34,262 bases of DNA from a bacterium (GCA_027309555.1 DAIDCO010000019.1:1-34262); one strand, 5' to 3'; counted from the first letter of the stretch, positions 14,047-22,093 are shown. The notes: a model not told the origin generated them from the sequence alone. Made by a program: numbers and translations.

Positions 14047-15429
14047 TCAGAGGTCATCGTCCCGCCGATGGCGGGCCGGTCGGCGGACCTTCGGTCGCGG
14101 CCGACCCCGACGGGCGGGGATCGTCGCGCGGGCCCGCTCGGTCGCGGGGGAGCGATGGGAGTGCGTCGGGGCGGGCTCCAGTTCGTCTTCCTCGTCCTCC
14201 TCCTCTCGGGAACGACGGGAGGAGCGGAACCAGTGGTGCGTTGGACGGTCCTCTCGACTTTCGGACTCTTCGTGAGCCGCGCGGGTCTCCTCGTCTTCCT
14301 CCTTGCGGAGCGGCGTCTCGATCCCCTCGACCCGGAGCGCGAAGTGGATCCCGAAGGCGAGCAGGATGACTCCGGCAATCGTGAGCCCAAGGAACTGCCA
14401 GGATTGCGCGGGGACATCGACGGTGTTTCCCACGAGCAGGAGTTTGAGGGCACCGAACCAAGGGACCATCCCCCGCGCCACGCCGATGATCCACCCCGGC
14501 TCGACGAGCGTGCTGATCTGGGGTACCGAGGCGCCGCCCTGGTCGGGCTCCCCGGTACAGGCGGAGCCACTGCCGCTGCAGTTCACGTTTCCGTCGCCCA
14601 TCGTCAGGTAGCCCGAATGGCCACCGAGCGCCGGTGCGGAGAGGTCCGAGATGTTCACGGTCGCGGAGCGCCACCCGATGTGAAAGAGCTCGAGGGCCCC
14701 CGTCAGGTCCGTGGCCCCGCAATTCCCCGGGGTCCCGGGCGTTGCATAGACCGCGTTCGGACCGCCGCAGGGAAGATTAGCGAGCTCGGGAGCACTATAC
14801 GAGCCTCCGCCAGGGGGGGCCCCGGCGTTCCATTGGAGGTACAGGATCGCGCGGTGAATGATCGGCGTCGCCCCGGTGTCGCCGTTCGGATAGTAGAGCA
14901 GTACATCTCCGTATTCCCCGTACGTGGAGTACCCGGTAGTGAGCCCGACCACGTACGTCGTGATACCGGTTGTCGAGACTTTCTGCGCAAGCACGAGATC
15001 GCCGGTGTTGATGAGCCCGAGTACGTCGCTCGACCCGTGTTGCATGCTGTTCGACTCGACGACGTAGACCGGGGGCCAGTTCCCGGTGTAGGCGAAGAGG
15101 CTGACCAGCAGCACGACGATGATCGCGAGGCCCACGAGCGGTTCGAAGTACAGCGAATCCCGCGCCCTCCAGAAGACCGGGAACCGCTTGCGGGGCCCGG
15201 AACCGCGCCAGGTCGGGGGAGGATCCCTGACCTCCTCCTCGTCCTCCTCCTCATCCTCCCCGTCCGCCGGACCCCGCCAGCGTCGGGGCGGTCCCCGCCG
15301 GGAGTCACGGGAACGTCGTGGGGACAGCGGACGACGTCGCCGAGGCGGCTCTGCCGCCTCTTCGTCGTCCTCCGCGTCATCGAGGTCGTCCTCCTCGTCC
15401 GACCGCGACGGCCCGCGCGCACGGGACAT
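14047..15429 (-). CDS. Signal peptidase I (S26), archaeal type, with long charged tails
   Basis: This 460-aa membrane protein has an S26 catalytic core. ESNSMQHG carries Ser128 (the S-x-S-M box). IIHRA carries His192, replacing the bacterial Lys as in archaeal/ER signal peptidases. GYLTMGDGN carries Asp279. A membrane helix at about 98-115 precedes the catalytic domain, which should face outside. One or two more helices follow at about 324-335 and 345-366. The core is enlarged by Gly/Ser/Pro-rich loops. The first 85 residues alternate acidic runs (DEEDDLDDAEDDEE) with Arg/Pro blocks. The last 90 are again Glu-rich and then Arg-rich, and both tails are probably cytoplasmic. Typical archaeal enzymes are far shorter. 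Start ATG 15429 fits a TATA-like box 27 bases upstream. Confidence 0.85.
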   Translation of the reverse strand: MSRARGPSRSDEEDDLDDAEDDEEAAEPPRRRRPLSPRRSRDSRRGPPRRWRGPADGEDEEEDEEEVRDPPPTWRGSGPRKRFPVFWRARDSLYFEPLVGLAIIVVLLVSLFAYTGNWPPVYVVESNSMQHGSSDVLGLINTGDLVLAQKVSTTGITTYVVGLTTGYSTYGEYGDVLLYYPNGDTGATPIIHRAILYLQWNAGAPPGGGSYSAPELANLPCGGPNAVYATPGTPGNCGATDLTGALELFHIGWRSATVNISDLSAPALGGHSGYLTMGDGNVNCSGSGSACTGEPDQGGASVPQISTLVEPGWIIGVARGMVPWFGALKLLLVGNTVDVPAQSWQFLGLTIAGVILLAFGIHFALRVEGIETPLRKEEDEETRAAHEESESREDRPTHHWFRSSRRSREEEDEEDELEPAPTHSHRSPATERARATIPARRGRPRPKVRRPARHRRDDDL

Positions 15430-15452
15430 AGCCCTCGGTTCCGCCCCGAGCG

Positions 15453-15461
15453 GGCTTAACC
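15453..15461 (-). promoter_or_regulatory. TATA-like box of signal peptidase
   Basis: GGTTAAGCC on the minus strand is centred about 27 bases before ATG 15429. Confidence 0.5.
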
Positions 15462-15539
15462 CTTCGGCTCGACGCGTCCCGGGACCGGGGGCGCAGGAGT
15501 CCCGGCGCGCCCCCGGGCGGCGCTCGCGACCAAGCGAAC

Positions 15540-15547
15540 GCTTAAAC
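15540..15547 (+). promoter_or_regulatory. TATA-like box of the cyclase-family gene
   Basis: GCTTAAAC lies 43-50 bases before ATG 15590. The expected leader of about 20 nt contains GGGAGG (15580-15585), a good Shine-Dalgarno, so this mRNA is probably leadered. Confidence 0.5.
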
Positions 15548-15589
15548 TCCCGCGCTGCCCACATCTCGCCGAGCGTCCGGGAGGCGGCG

Positions 15590-16219
15590 ATGCGCTGGGT
15601 CGACATTTCCATGCCGTTGTCGGTCGGGATGCCCTCGTTCCCCGGCGATCCCAACTTCGAGATGCGGCCGGTCCACTCGCTCGCCCGGGGCGACGCCTAC
15701 AGCGTGTCGGCCGTCTCGCTCGGCACGCACGCGGGAACGCACGTCGACCCGCCCTGCCACTTCATCTCGGGAGGTCTCACGATCGATCAGGTCGACCTGG
15801 CCCAGCTCAACGGGCCCTGCCGGGTGGTCGAGGTTCCATCGTCCGTCACGTCGATCGGACCGGCCGAGGTGGCCGCCGTCCCGGTCGGTAGCCCGCGCGT
15901 GCTTTTCCGCACCCGTAACTCGGCCCGCTGGGCCTCGTCGCTCGCGTTCTTTCCCGACTACGTGGCCGTCTCCGACGCGGGCGCCCAAGCCCTCCTCGAC
16001 CGCGGAGTGCGACTCGTCGGGATCGACTCGCTGTCGGTCGAGTCGGACCCCTCGGGGCGCTTTCCGGTCCACCACCGCTTGCTCGGCCATGGGGCCTTGA
16101 TCCTCGAGGGCTTACTGCTCTCGAAAGCGACCCCGGGCGACTCCGAGCTCCATTGCCTTCCGCTGCGTCTCAGTGGGGGCGACGGGGGACCGGCCCGAGC
16201 CGCCCTGACGCTGCCGTAG
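15590..16219 (+). CDS. Cyclase family / kynurenine formamidase-like metal hydrolase
   Basis: This 209-aa protein belongs to the cyclase (PF04199) family, which includes KynB formamidases and other amide hydrolases. The hallmark H-x-G-T-H-x-D-x-P-x-H-F metal motif is complete at residues 47-58, and the N terminus (VDISMPLSVGMPSFPGDP) is typical. VRLVGIDSLSVE and the later HHRLLGHGALILEGL also match the family. The substrate cannot be read from sequence. I chose ATG 15590 because homology begins at once and GGGAGG lies just upstream. The next gene starts eight bases after the stop, suggesting an operon. Confidence 0.88.
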   Translation: MRWVDISMPLSVGMPSFPGDPNFEMRPVHSLARGDAYSVSAVSLGTHAGTHVDPPCHFISGGLTIDQVDLAQLNGPCRVVEVPSSVTSIGPAEVAAVPVGSPRVLFRTRNSARWASSLAFFPDYVAVSDAGAQALLDRGVRLVGIDSLSVESDPSGRFPVHHRLLGHGALILEGLLLSKATPGDSELHCLPLRLSGGDGGPARAALTLP

Positions 16220-16227
16220 GGGAACCA

Positions 16228-16659
16228 TTGGCGCCCGCAGCTCCTGGTCCCGGAGCGGTTCCCCTCACCCTCGCGACCCCGGCGTTCTTCGTGCTCGTGG
16301 GAACGCTCGTCGTGTTCGTGGCGATGCTGCTCGTCCTGAGAACCTACTACCCGAACCGCAAGCGGGGATTCGAAGGGTACCTCGACGCGGCGGGCGTGAG
16401 CCTCGCGTTCCTCGTGTTCTCGGTGGTGCTCGTGGTGGCCCTGGTGCTCCACGACCCTATGGGGAACCCGACCTCCGGCGCACTCTACGAGACGATCCTT
16501 GCCGGCTATTGGCTCGCGCTCGCCATCCCGGTCGTGACGGTGGGAAGCTCGGTCCAGGCGCGCAGCCGCGGGTCGATCCGCTGGATGCTTCCGTCCGTCG
16601 GGATCGCCATCCTGATGTTCTTCGTGATGTTCGTCTACTACTACGCCACGGCCGCCTGA
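16228..16659 (+). CDS. Four-helix membrane protein of unknown function
   Basis: This 143-aa protein has four hydrophobic segments, at about residues 14-38, 55-75, 90-108 and 118-141. The last is very aromatic (FFVMFVYYY). A conserved-looking loop YYPNRKRGFEGY follows helix 1. I do not recognise the family. TTG 16228 is the likely start, preceded by AGGGGA and lying eight bases after the cyclase stop. The frame is open further upstream but overlaps the cyclase gene there. The tight spacing suggests cotranscription with the cyclase-family hydrolase. Confidence 0.65.
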   Translation: MAPAAPGPGAVPLTLATPAFFVLVGTLVVFVAMLLVLRTYYPNRKRGFEGYLDAAGVSLAFLVFSVVLVVALVLHDPMGNPTSGALYETILAGYWLALAIPVVTVGSSVQARSRGSIRWMLPSVGIAILMFFVMFVYYYATAA

Positions 16660-16686
16660 GCAGCGCCGGCCCGATCGGCGGGCCGA

Positions 16687-16869
16687 CTAGTCCCGCTCGT
16701 CGGGAGGGAGCAGGTCCGGGATCCCCTCTACGATCGGGTAGTCAACGTGACACGCGGCGCAGGAAAGGCTTCCCGTTTCGATCTCGGGGCCCGACTTCGA
16801 CCGCACGGTCAGCGAGAGCTCCCCCCGGCAGACCGGGCATCGCAGGATCTCGAGGAGGTCCGGCCGCAC
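16687..16869 (-). CDS. Trm112-like zinc-ribbon protein
   Basis: This 60-aa protein matches the Trm112/UPF0434 family. It has LLEILRCPVC near the N terminus, cysteines at 11, 14, 37 and 40, and the C-terminal DYPIVEGIPDLLP signature. Trm112 proteins bind and activate SAM methyltransferases that modify tRNA, rRNA and release factor. The GTG start at 16869 follows directly on the TAG of the aIF2-gamma gene with no gap, so it is the third gene of the S6e/aIF2-gamma operon. Which methyltransferase it serves is not shown here. Confidence 0.85.
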   Translation of the reverse strand: MRPDLLEILRCPVCRGELSLTVRSKSGPEIETGSLSCAACHVDYPIVEGIPDLLPPDERD

Positions 16870-18105
16870 CTACTTCCCTCCCCCCTCCACGATGCCGAAC
16901 CCGATCAGGCGCCAGGCGTTGAGACGGCGCGAGATCGCCACCCGGCTTCCGGGGAACACCGTGACGGAACGGTTGAGCGCGAGCTCGACCTCGTCGCCCC
17001 GGGCGCTCGTGACTTTCCCGCTCGCCACGGTCGTGCCCACGGTGATCGCGAGCATCTCGCTCGTGCGGATCTTCTCGACCTTGATCTCCCGTTGGGCCCC
17101 GAGCACGCGATCGAGGAGCGTCGCCTTCAACCGGATCTTCGCGCTGACGGGCGGAAGCGTTCCCGCGGTGCCGATCAACCGGCCCGTGAGCCCGTCTCCT
17201 TTGGCGAGCGCAGGGTCGAGGCTCGTCCCGAGGGCGGCGAGGCCTCCCGGCCGGAGCTCGTCCCATTCCTGTCCCCCCGAGATGATGGCGGTCACCTTCG
17301 TCGTAAGCGATTCGGCCCCGGGTCCCGTCGCGCCCGCCCGACCCGGTCGGATCTCGATCTCCTCGCCTTTCGTGATCCTCCCCTGAAGGAGCGAGCCGCC
17401 CAGCACGCCGCCGCGAAGGTCCAACGGGCGCGTACCGGGACGGTTGATGTCGAACGAGCGAGCGACGTACATGAGCGGGGGCTTCGCGACATCCCGCACG
17501 GGCGTCGGGATCGTTTGCTCGATCGCTCCGATGAGCGCGTCGATGCCAACCTTGTGGTTGGCGCTCACGGGGATAACCGCGGCGCCCGAGATCGGGGAAC
17601 CCTTCAGGAACTCGACGATCTCCTGGTAGTTCTTCGTCGCCTCCTCCGCGGAGAGCAGATCGATCTTGTTCTGGACGACGAGCACCTTGCGCACCCCGAT
17701 GATGTCGAGAGCGTAGAGATGTTCGCGGGTCTGCGGCTGTGGGCAGTGCTCGTTCGCGGCGACCAGCAGTAGCGCTCCGTCCATGATCGCCGCGCCCGAG
17801 AGCATCGTCTCCATCAGGGTCTCATGTCCTGGGGCATCCACGAACGAGACCGCGCGCAGGAATTTCGCCTCCCCACCGCAGCTGGGGCAGACCGGCTCGA
17901 CCGAATACCCAGACGGCTCGGGGCAGTTCGGGCACTTGTAGAACGCGGCGTCCGCGTAGCCGAGCTTGATCGAGATGCCCCGCTTGAGCTCCTCGGAATG
18001 CCGGTCGGTCCACTCGCCCGTGAGCGCCTGGGTCAGGGTCGTCTTGCCGTGGTCGACGTGGCCGACCAGGCCAATGTTGACCTCGGGCTGCCGCGGAACC
18101 TTCAT
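16870..18105 (-). CDS. Translation initiation factor aIF2 gamma subunit
   Basis: This 411-aa GTPase delivers initiator Met-tRNA to the small ribosomal subunit as part of aIF2. The G1 motif is GHVDHGKTT at 15-23. The zinc knuckle follows as CPNCPEPSGYSVEPVCPSC, G3 is DAPGHE and G4 is NKID. RGGVLGGSLLQGRI and the C-terminal SRVAISRRLNAWRLIGFG match domains II and III. Length is normal for archaea. It overlaps the S6e stop by four bases (ATGA) and is followed at zero distance by the Trm112-like gene. The S6e-aIF2-gamma pairing is widespread in archaea. Confidence 0.97.
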   Translation of the reverse strand: MKVPRQPEVNIGLVGHVDHGKTTLTQALTGEWTDRHSEELKRGISIKLGYADAAFYKCPNCPEPSGYSVEPVCPSCGGEAKFLRAVSFVDAPGHETLMETMLSGAAIMDGALLLVAANEHCPQPQTREHLYALDIIGVRKVLVVQNKIDLLSAEEATKNYQEIVEFLKGSPISGAAVIPVSANHKVGIDALIGAIEQTIPTPVRDVAKPPLMYVARSFDINRPGTRPLDLRGGVLGGSLLQGRITKGEEIEIRPGRAGATGPGAESLTTKVTAIISGGQEWDELRPGGLAALGTSLDPALAKGDGLTGRLIGTAGTLPPVSAKIRLKATLLDRVLGAQREIKVEKIRTSEMLAITVGTTVASGKVTSARGDEVELALNRSVTVFPGSRVAISRRLNAWRLIGFGIVEGGGK

Positions 18106-18479
18106 GAGGCGCCGAAGAGCTCCGCGAGCGCCTTCGGGCCCTTCTGCTCCACGACCAGATTGATCTGGACCGTGTCCTCACTGATGGTGTTGCCGCGGAA
18201 GGTTCGGCGCTTCCGCATGCCGTCCCGAGGGGCCTGGAACCCGAACCCGTCACCGACGTAGAGGCGGGTCTGTCGCGCGCCGGGGAGGTCCGGCCGCATG
18301 GCGAAGCCGCTCTTATCGGTCCCCCCGGTGATCCGGAAGGTGTAGCCGCTCGCGCCGAGCAGCTCTCCACCGATCGTCTCGCCGATCCGCTTGCCGAGGA
18401 ACCCGGCGGCCTGGGCGTCGCCGACCGTGCGCGCCACGGACTTGGCTTGATCCGAGATGACCAGCTTGTACTCGACCAT
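18102..18479 (-). CDS. rps6e: Small-subunit ribosomal protein eS6 (S6e)
   Basis: This 125-aa protein matches archaeal S6e: MVEYKLVISD at the N terminus, FLGKRIGETIGGELLG, YTFRITGGTDKSGFAMRPDL, the basic segment RKRRTFRGNTISEDTVQINL, and the usual end after GPKALAELFG. Length is normal. It opens the translation operon with aIF2-gamma. Its leader carries GGGTGA next to the ATG, complementary to the 3' end of 16S rRNA, so this mRNA seems leadered, unlike many neighbours. Confidence 0.96.
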   Translation of the reverse strand: MVEYKLVISDQAKSVARTVGDAQAAGFLGKRIGETIGGELLGASGYTFRITGGTDKSGFAMRPDLPGARQTRLYVGDGFGFQAPRDGMRKRRTFRGNTISEDTVQINLVVEQKGPKALAELFGAS

Positions 18480-18514
18480 TCACCCTTCTCGAGGCGGCGG
18501 CCGAGGGGAGGGTC

Positions 18515-18524
18515 GTTTAAATAG
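18515..18524 (-). promoter_or_regulatory. TATA box of the S6e operon
   Basis: CTATTTAAAC on the minus strand is centred about 40 bases before ATG 18479, predicting a leader of about 14 nt. Confidence 0.6.
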
Positions 18525-18801
18525 CTTTTCCGAGCCCGGCGCTCGGTCCATCCGACCGGTCCGGCGGCGCGATCGTCGCCTGCGATGCTGTCGCACGAAT
18601 CCCGCCCCGGGGTCCGACCGGGGACCGACCGCGGTGTCCGGGGCGTCACGACGGTTCGGGGAGGTTTGGGGGAGCCTGCCCGAGGATGCTCGAGGCTGCT
18701 CGAGGCGTATCCCCCCGGGGAAGCCGACGGGCGAGGGCGCTGGGGGGCGAGGTTCGGCGCCTGCGCCCACCTCCGTACCGCGAACCCGCGTCGGGGAATC
18801 G
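18525..18801. other. Intergenic region without a recognised gene
   Basis: This spacer between two divergent genes shows short repeated words (GCTCGAGG twice at about 18690-18707, CCGACCG twice near 18618-18630) and several GC-rich inverted repeats. I looked for SRP RNA helix 8, RNase P RNA and tRNA T-arm signatures on both strands and saw none. Frames crossing it have no recognisable protein. Confidence 0.4.
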
Positions 18802-18811
18802 CCCTTAAGAA
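18802..18811 (+). promoter_or_regulatory. TATA-like box of the prepilin peptidase
   Basis: CCCTTAAGAA is centred about 41 bases before GTG 18848. Confidence 0.4.
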
Positions 18812-18847
18812 GGCGGTCCCGGTCGGACCGGCGTCGGGTGGAAAGGC

Positions 18848-19768
18848 GTGGTGGGCATCGAGCAGACCGCGCTCATCACCGGCGTCGTCGTACTGGTCGG
18901 GGGCTTCCTGTATGCGGCCGTGGCCGACCTCCGGGAGCGCGAGGTATCCGACTCGCTCTGGCAGGCGCTCGGGCTCGCCGGGTTCGTGCTGGGCGTCGTC
19001 GCCATCTCGCCGGGGGGCGCGCTTCCGGTGGCGCTCTGGATCGTCGTGGCCGCCCTGACCCTCGAGCACATGTTCGCGTGGGACGAACGGATCGGCCCTC
19101 GTCTCGGGCGCCACGCGGACGTGATCGAACTGATCGCCTACGTCCTCGTGGTTGTCGTCATCGCCGGCGCCGTCCTCCGCAACGGGGTGGGACCGACCGC
19201 AGTACCCGTGGGGGCCGTCGCGGTGCTCGTGAGCGTGGTCTTCGCCCGGGTGCTCTTCGAGGTGGGCGTGCTCTACGGGGGCGCGGACGCGAAGGCGCTG
19301 ATGATCGCGGCGCTCCTGGTCCCCATCTTCCCTTCACCGCTGCTGGTGCCGAGCGGCCCACTGAGCGCGGTCCCGTCGTTCCTTCCCTTCTCGCTCGATC
19401 TGTTGACCAATGCCGCCCTGCTCTCCGTCATCGTTCCGCTCGGGCTCGCCGTCCGGAACCTCATCCGCGGAGAATTCTCGTTCCCGGGCGGGTTCACCGG
19501 ATACCTGTTGCCCGTGGAAGAGCTTCCCCGCCGCTTCGTGTGGGTTCGCGACCCCGCGTTCCGGCCGGAGCCGGACGACGTGGACGAGGTCGACACCTCG
19601 GACGAGGACCATCGGCGCCGCGTGCGAATCGCGCAAGAGCTCACCGACCGTGGCGTTCGCCGTGTCTGGGTCACGCCGCAGATCCCGTTCCTCGTCCTGA
19701 TGGCGGCGGGGGCCATCACTGCGCTCCTCGCGGGGAACCTCGTGATCGACCTGGTCTCGTGGCTCTGA
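18848..19768 (+). CDS. Archaeal prepilin peptidase (A24, FlaK/PibD-like)
   Basis: This 306-aa polytopic membrane protein is an aspartic peptidase that would trim class III signal peptides from archaellins and pilins. The two active-site aspartates are visible: Asp27 in [11 protein letters not shown], and Asp147 in GGADAK (the GxGD motif). About seven hydrophobic stretches follow the family layout. A soluble acidic insert at about residues 226-272 ([18 protein letters not shown]) lies before the last helix. No pilin or archaellin gene is in the window. GTG 18848 and GTG 18851 are both possible starts. Confidence 0.85.
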   Translation: MVGIEQTALITGVVVLVGGFLYAAVADLREREVSDSLWQALGLAGFVLGVVAISPGGALPVALWIVVAALTLEHMFAWDERIGPRLGRHADVIELIAYVLVVVVIAGAVLRNGVGPTAVPVGAVAVLVSVVFARVLFEVGVLYGGADAKALMIAALLVPIFPSPLLVPSGPLSAVPSFLPFSLDLLTNAALLSVIVPLGLAVRNLIRGEFSFPGGFTGYLLPVEELPRRFVWVRDPAFRPEPDDVDEVDTSDEDHRRRVRIAQELTDRGVRRVWVTPQIPFLVLMAAGAITALLAGNLVIDLVSWL

Positions 19769-19779
19769 GCGCGGCCTGC

Positions 19780-19789
19780 GAAAGCTTTT
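19780..19789 (+). promoter_or_regulatory. TATA-like box of the mutase B12-subunit/meaB unit
   Basis: GAAAGCTTTT is centred about 30 bases before ATG 19815. GGAGG at 19806-19810 lies only four bases from the ATG. Confidence 0.45.
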
Positions 19790-19814
19790 CTCCGCCTCCT
19801 TCGTCGGAGGAACG

Positions 19815-20240
19815 ATGGGCCCGAGCGCTTCGTCGTTGCGGAGCCACCCGATCCGAGTGCTCATCGCGAAACCGGGGCTCGACGGACACGACCGGGGCGC
19901 GAAGGTCGTGGCCCGGGCGTTGCGGGACGCGGGGATGGAGGTCATCTACGCGGGGCTCCGTCAGACTCCCGAGGAGATCGTGCGGGCCGCGCTCGAGGAG
20001 GACGTCGATATCATCGGCCTCTCGATCCTTTCCGGAGCCCACATGGCGCTCTTCCCCCGGGTCCTCGCGCTCTTGAAGCGGCAAAAGGCCGGCAACGTGC
20101 CGGTGTTCGCGGGCGGGATCATTCCGGACGAGGACGCGCGGCGGCTGAAGAGGGCCGGCATCCGGGCGATCTTCGGGCCCGGAACTTCGCTCGATGAGAT
20201 CGTCTCCACGGCGCAGAGGATCGCCCGTCGTCGGGCATGA
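19815..20240 (+). CDS. mcmA2: Methylmalonyl-CoA mutase, B12-binding small subunit
   Basis: This 141-aa cobalamin-binding domain carries the D-x-H-x-x-G motif at Asp23-Gly28 (LDGHDRG), whose His coordinates cobalt. It also has the family segments [15 protein letters not shown] and [20 protein letters not shown]. In archaea the mutase is often split into a large catalytic subunit and this small one, together converting methylmalonyl-CoA and succinyl-CoA. The large subunit is not in the window. Its TGA overlaps the ATG of meaB (ATGA), so the two are coupled. Family and neighbour agree, so confidence is high. A related mutase such as isobutyryl-CoA mutase is the main alternative. Confidence 0.92.
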   Translation: MGPSASSLRSHPIRVLIAKPGLDGHDRGAKVVARALRDAGMEVIYAGLRQTPEEIVRAALEEDVDIIGLSILSGAHMALFPRVLALLKRQKAGNVPVFAGGIIPDEDARRLKRAGIRAIFGPGTSLDEIVSTAQRIARRRA

Positions 20241-21202
20241 CCGGGGCGGAACGGCTACCCGCGTCTGCGCGGGCGATCCTCCGGGGAGACCGCCGGGCCT
20301 TGGCGCGGGCGATCACGTCGATCGAGAACGGGGACGCCGCGGCCGACCCGATCCTTGCGGCGATCTACGGACGGACCCACGGCGCGCCGATCGTGGGCCT
20401 CGCAGGGCCGCTCGGGGTCGGCAAGTCGAGCCTCATCAACGCGCTCGTCGGGCTGTTGCGCGCGCGCGGTCGCACGGTCGCGGTCGTTGCAGTCGACCCC
20501 TCGAGCCCGTTCTCGGGCGGATCGGTGCTCGGGGACCGCATCCGATTCGAGGGACGGGTGGACGATCCCGGAGTGTTCTTCCGGTCCATGGCGAGCCGGG
20601 GCGCATCGGGGGGAGTGGCCGCAGCCACGCTCGAGACCGCGCGGCTCCTGGACGCCGCCGGCTTTGATGTCGTCCTGGTCGAAACGGTCGGCAGTGGCCA
20701 GGTCGACGTGGCGATCCGCGAGATCGCGACGACGCGCGTGGTCGTCCTGGTACCGCACCTGGGGGACGAGGTGCAGACCTTGAAGGCCGGGCTCTTCGAG
20801 ATCGCCGATGTGTTCTGCGTCAACAAGACAGACCTGCCCGGCGCCGATATCGCCCAGCGCGATCTCGTGGATCTGGTGGCCCACGGGACCCGCGAGGGCC
20901 GGTGGACTCCCGCCGTCGTCGGAACCTCGATGACAGAGCCGCGCGGACTCGAGGAGCTCTGGAACGCCGTGGAAGCCCACGAGCAGTACCTCGACCGAAC
21001 GGGCGAGCGCGCGACCAGTGAGCGTCACCGCCTCACGGTCGAGATCGTCGGGATCGTTCGCGACCGCTTGGGACGAGAGCTCTCCGAGCAGCTCGAGCGC
21101 GACCCCGCGCTCCGGGGACTCCTCGACCGGGTCGTCGCGCGCTCGCTCGATCCCCGCACGGCTGCCCACCAGCTTCGGCTGGCCGTGCGCCGCGTGCGCT
21201 GA
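20237..21202 (+). CDS. meaB: MeaB/ArgK-type G3E GTPase, mutase chaperone
   Basis: This 321-aa GTPase protects and reloads B12-dependent mutases. The P-loop is GPLGVGKSS at 57-65. [21 protein letters not shown] and [13 protein letters not shown] are diagnostic for MeaB, and NKTD supplies guanine specificity. The usual ETVGVGQSE switch segment reads ETVGSGQVD here, a small deviation. The C-terminal helices hold the dimerisation arm. It is translationally coupled to the B12 subunit and followed ten bases later by a methyltransferase gene, which may share the transcript. Confidence 0.94.
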   Translation: MTGAERLPASARAILRGDRRALARAITSIENGDAAADPILAAIYGRTHGAPIVGLAGPLGVGKSSLINALVGLLRARGRTVAVVAVDPSSPFSGGSVLGDRIRFEGRVDDPGVFFRSMASRGASGGVAAATLETARLLDAAGFDVVLVETVGSGQVDVAIREIATTRVVVLVPHLGDEVQTLKAGLFEIADVFCVNKTDLPGADIAQRDLVDLVAHGTREGRWTPAVVGTSMTEPRGLEELWNAVEAHEQYLDRTGERATSERHRLTVEIVGIVRDRLGRELSEQLERDPALRGLLDRVVARSLDPRTAAHQLRLAVRRVR

Positions 21203-21212
21203 GGCCGCGCCG

Positions 21213-21788
21213 ATGGCCGACCTGACGATCGACGTCGCGTTCGTCCTCCTCCTCCTCGGCCTCGGGGCAGCCTACTTCGTCTTTGCTTCGTTCGCGTTTG
21301 GCGCGGGCTACGAGCCAACCCCGCGCCGGGCGGTCGAGCAGATGCTGCGCTTCGCCGAGGTGGGCCCGGCGGACACCGTCTTCGACCTCGGCGCCGGCAC
21401 CGGGGCTATCGTCTTTCGGGCGGTCCGGACCTATCGCGCCCGCGCGGTCGGCGTCGAAGTCGAACCGATCCGGGTCGCGATCCTCCGGCTGCGTCGGCGA
21501 GTCGGGCCGTTGGCAGACCGCATCTCGATCCGATGGGGCGACTTCTTCCACCTCGACTACCGGTCCGCGACCGTCGTGACCGCGTTCCTGTGGCCCGGTG
21601 CCATGGCCCGCCTCCGGCCGAAGCTCGAGTCCGAGCTTCCCGCGGGGGCGAGAGTGGTGAGTCACTGCCATCCGGTACCGGGGTGGACTCCGACGAGCTA
21701 CGACCGCGCTACGGACGTATACCTCTACCGATGGCCCGAGGCGGGCCGACCGCCCTCCCCACCGGCGCGACCTATGGGTGGTACCTGA
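21213..21788 (+). CDS. Membrane-anchored FAM173-like SAM methyltransferase
   Basis: This 191-aa protein begins with one hydrophobic helix (about residues 8-30), then a class I methyltransferase domain with motif I DLGAGTG at 58-64 and the acidic loop VEVEP after strand 2. The remaining pattern (GDFFHLDYRSATVV, FLWPGAMARLRPKLESEL, GARVVSHCHPVPGWTP) resembles the FAM173 group. In eukaryotes that group includes the lysine methyltransferases of the ATP synthase c-subunit and the adenine nucleotide translocator. A lysine-methyltransferase role acting on a membrane protein is plausible but inferred. ATG 21213 starts ten bases after meaB. The 3' end overlaps a tiny minus-strand gene. Confidence 0.75.
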   Translation: MADLTIDVAFVLLLLGLGAAYFVFASFAFGAGYEPTPRRAVEQMLRFAEVGPADTVFDLGAGTGAIVFRAVRTYRARAVGVEVEPIRVAILRLRRRVGPLADRISIRWGDFFHLDYRSATVVTAFLWPGAMARLRPKLESELPAGARVVSHCHPVPGWTPTSYDRATDVYLYRWPEAGRPPSPPARPMGGT

Positions 21789-21900
21789 ACCAGAACGCCG
21801 CACCGACCGCGAAGACACCGAGAACGATCAGGCCGCCCACGAGCCAGGCGAGGTTCTCCCTCCGGTCGCTGGTGGCAGCCCTTGCACCGGGTCCCGACAC
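21772..21900 (-). CDS. Tiny single-helix membrane protein (42 aa)
   Basis: A frame starting at GTG 21900 gives 42 residues: a polar N terminus with SDRREN, one strong helix (LAWLVGGLIVLGVFAVGAAF) and a short WFRYHP tail. The preceding TATA-like box is 27 bases from this GTG, which is why I prefer it over GTG 21906 (two residues longer). The promoter, topology and size match those of the next small gene, which supports a real gene. Function is unknown. Small subunits of respiratory complexes look like this, but nothing proves it. Confidence 0.55.
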   Translation of the reverse strand: MSGPGARAATSDRRENLAWLVGGLIVLGVFAVGAAFWFRYHP

Positions 21901-21922
21901 GGGCACAGCGAGCGGCGTCGCC

Positions 21923-21932
21923 GTTTAAGAGG
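21923..21932 (-). promoter_or_regulatory. TATA-like box of the 42-aa membrane protein
   Basis: CCTCTTAAAC on the minus strand is centred about 27 bases before GTG 21900. Confidence 0.5.
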
Positions 21933-21958
21933 GGTCGATACAGACTCCGCCGGGCCGC

Positions 21959-22093
21959 TCAGGGGATCCCGGCGCCGAGTTGACCGCTGATCCCGAAGTA
22001 TCCGATCGCGACCCCGATGATAATGGAGGCGGCGAAGACCGCGATCACGAAGGCACGAGGCATGCCGGGAGGGGCTGGAGCGGCGACGGACAT
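21959..22093 (-). CDS. Tiny single-helix membrane protein (44 aa)
   Basis: ATG 22093 opens a 44-residue frame: a Pro/Ala-rich start, one hydrophobic helix (AFVIAVFAASIIIGVAIGYF) and a small Gly-rich tail GISGQLGAGIP. The helix has small-residue spacing (G-x-x-x-G) suited to helix packing in a complex. The TATA-like box lies 27 bases upstream, as for its neighbour at 21772-21900. I do not recognise the family. Confidence 0.6.
   Translation of the reverse strand: MSVAAPAPPGMPRAFVIAVFAASIIIGVAIGYFGISGQLGAGIP

Noticed and set aside
15229-15259. A CCT/CTC triplet run as a possible microsatellite or CRISPR-like repeat
   Set aside because: It encodes the Glu/Asp block of the signal peptidase tail in frame and has no spacer structure.
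18457-20076. A 539-codon plus-strand frame over the spacer, prepilin peptidase and mutase subunit
   Set aside because: It is Arg/Gly-rich with no motif and overlaps two recognised genes in other frames.
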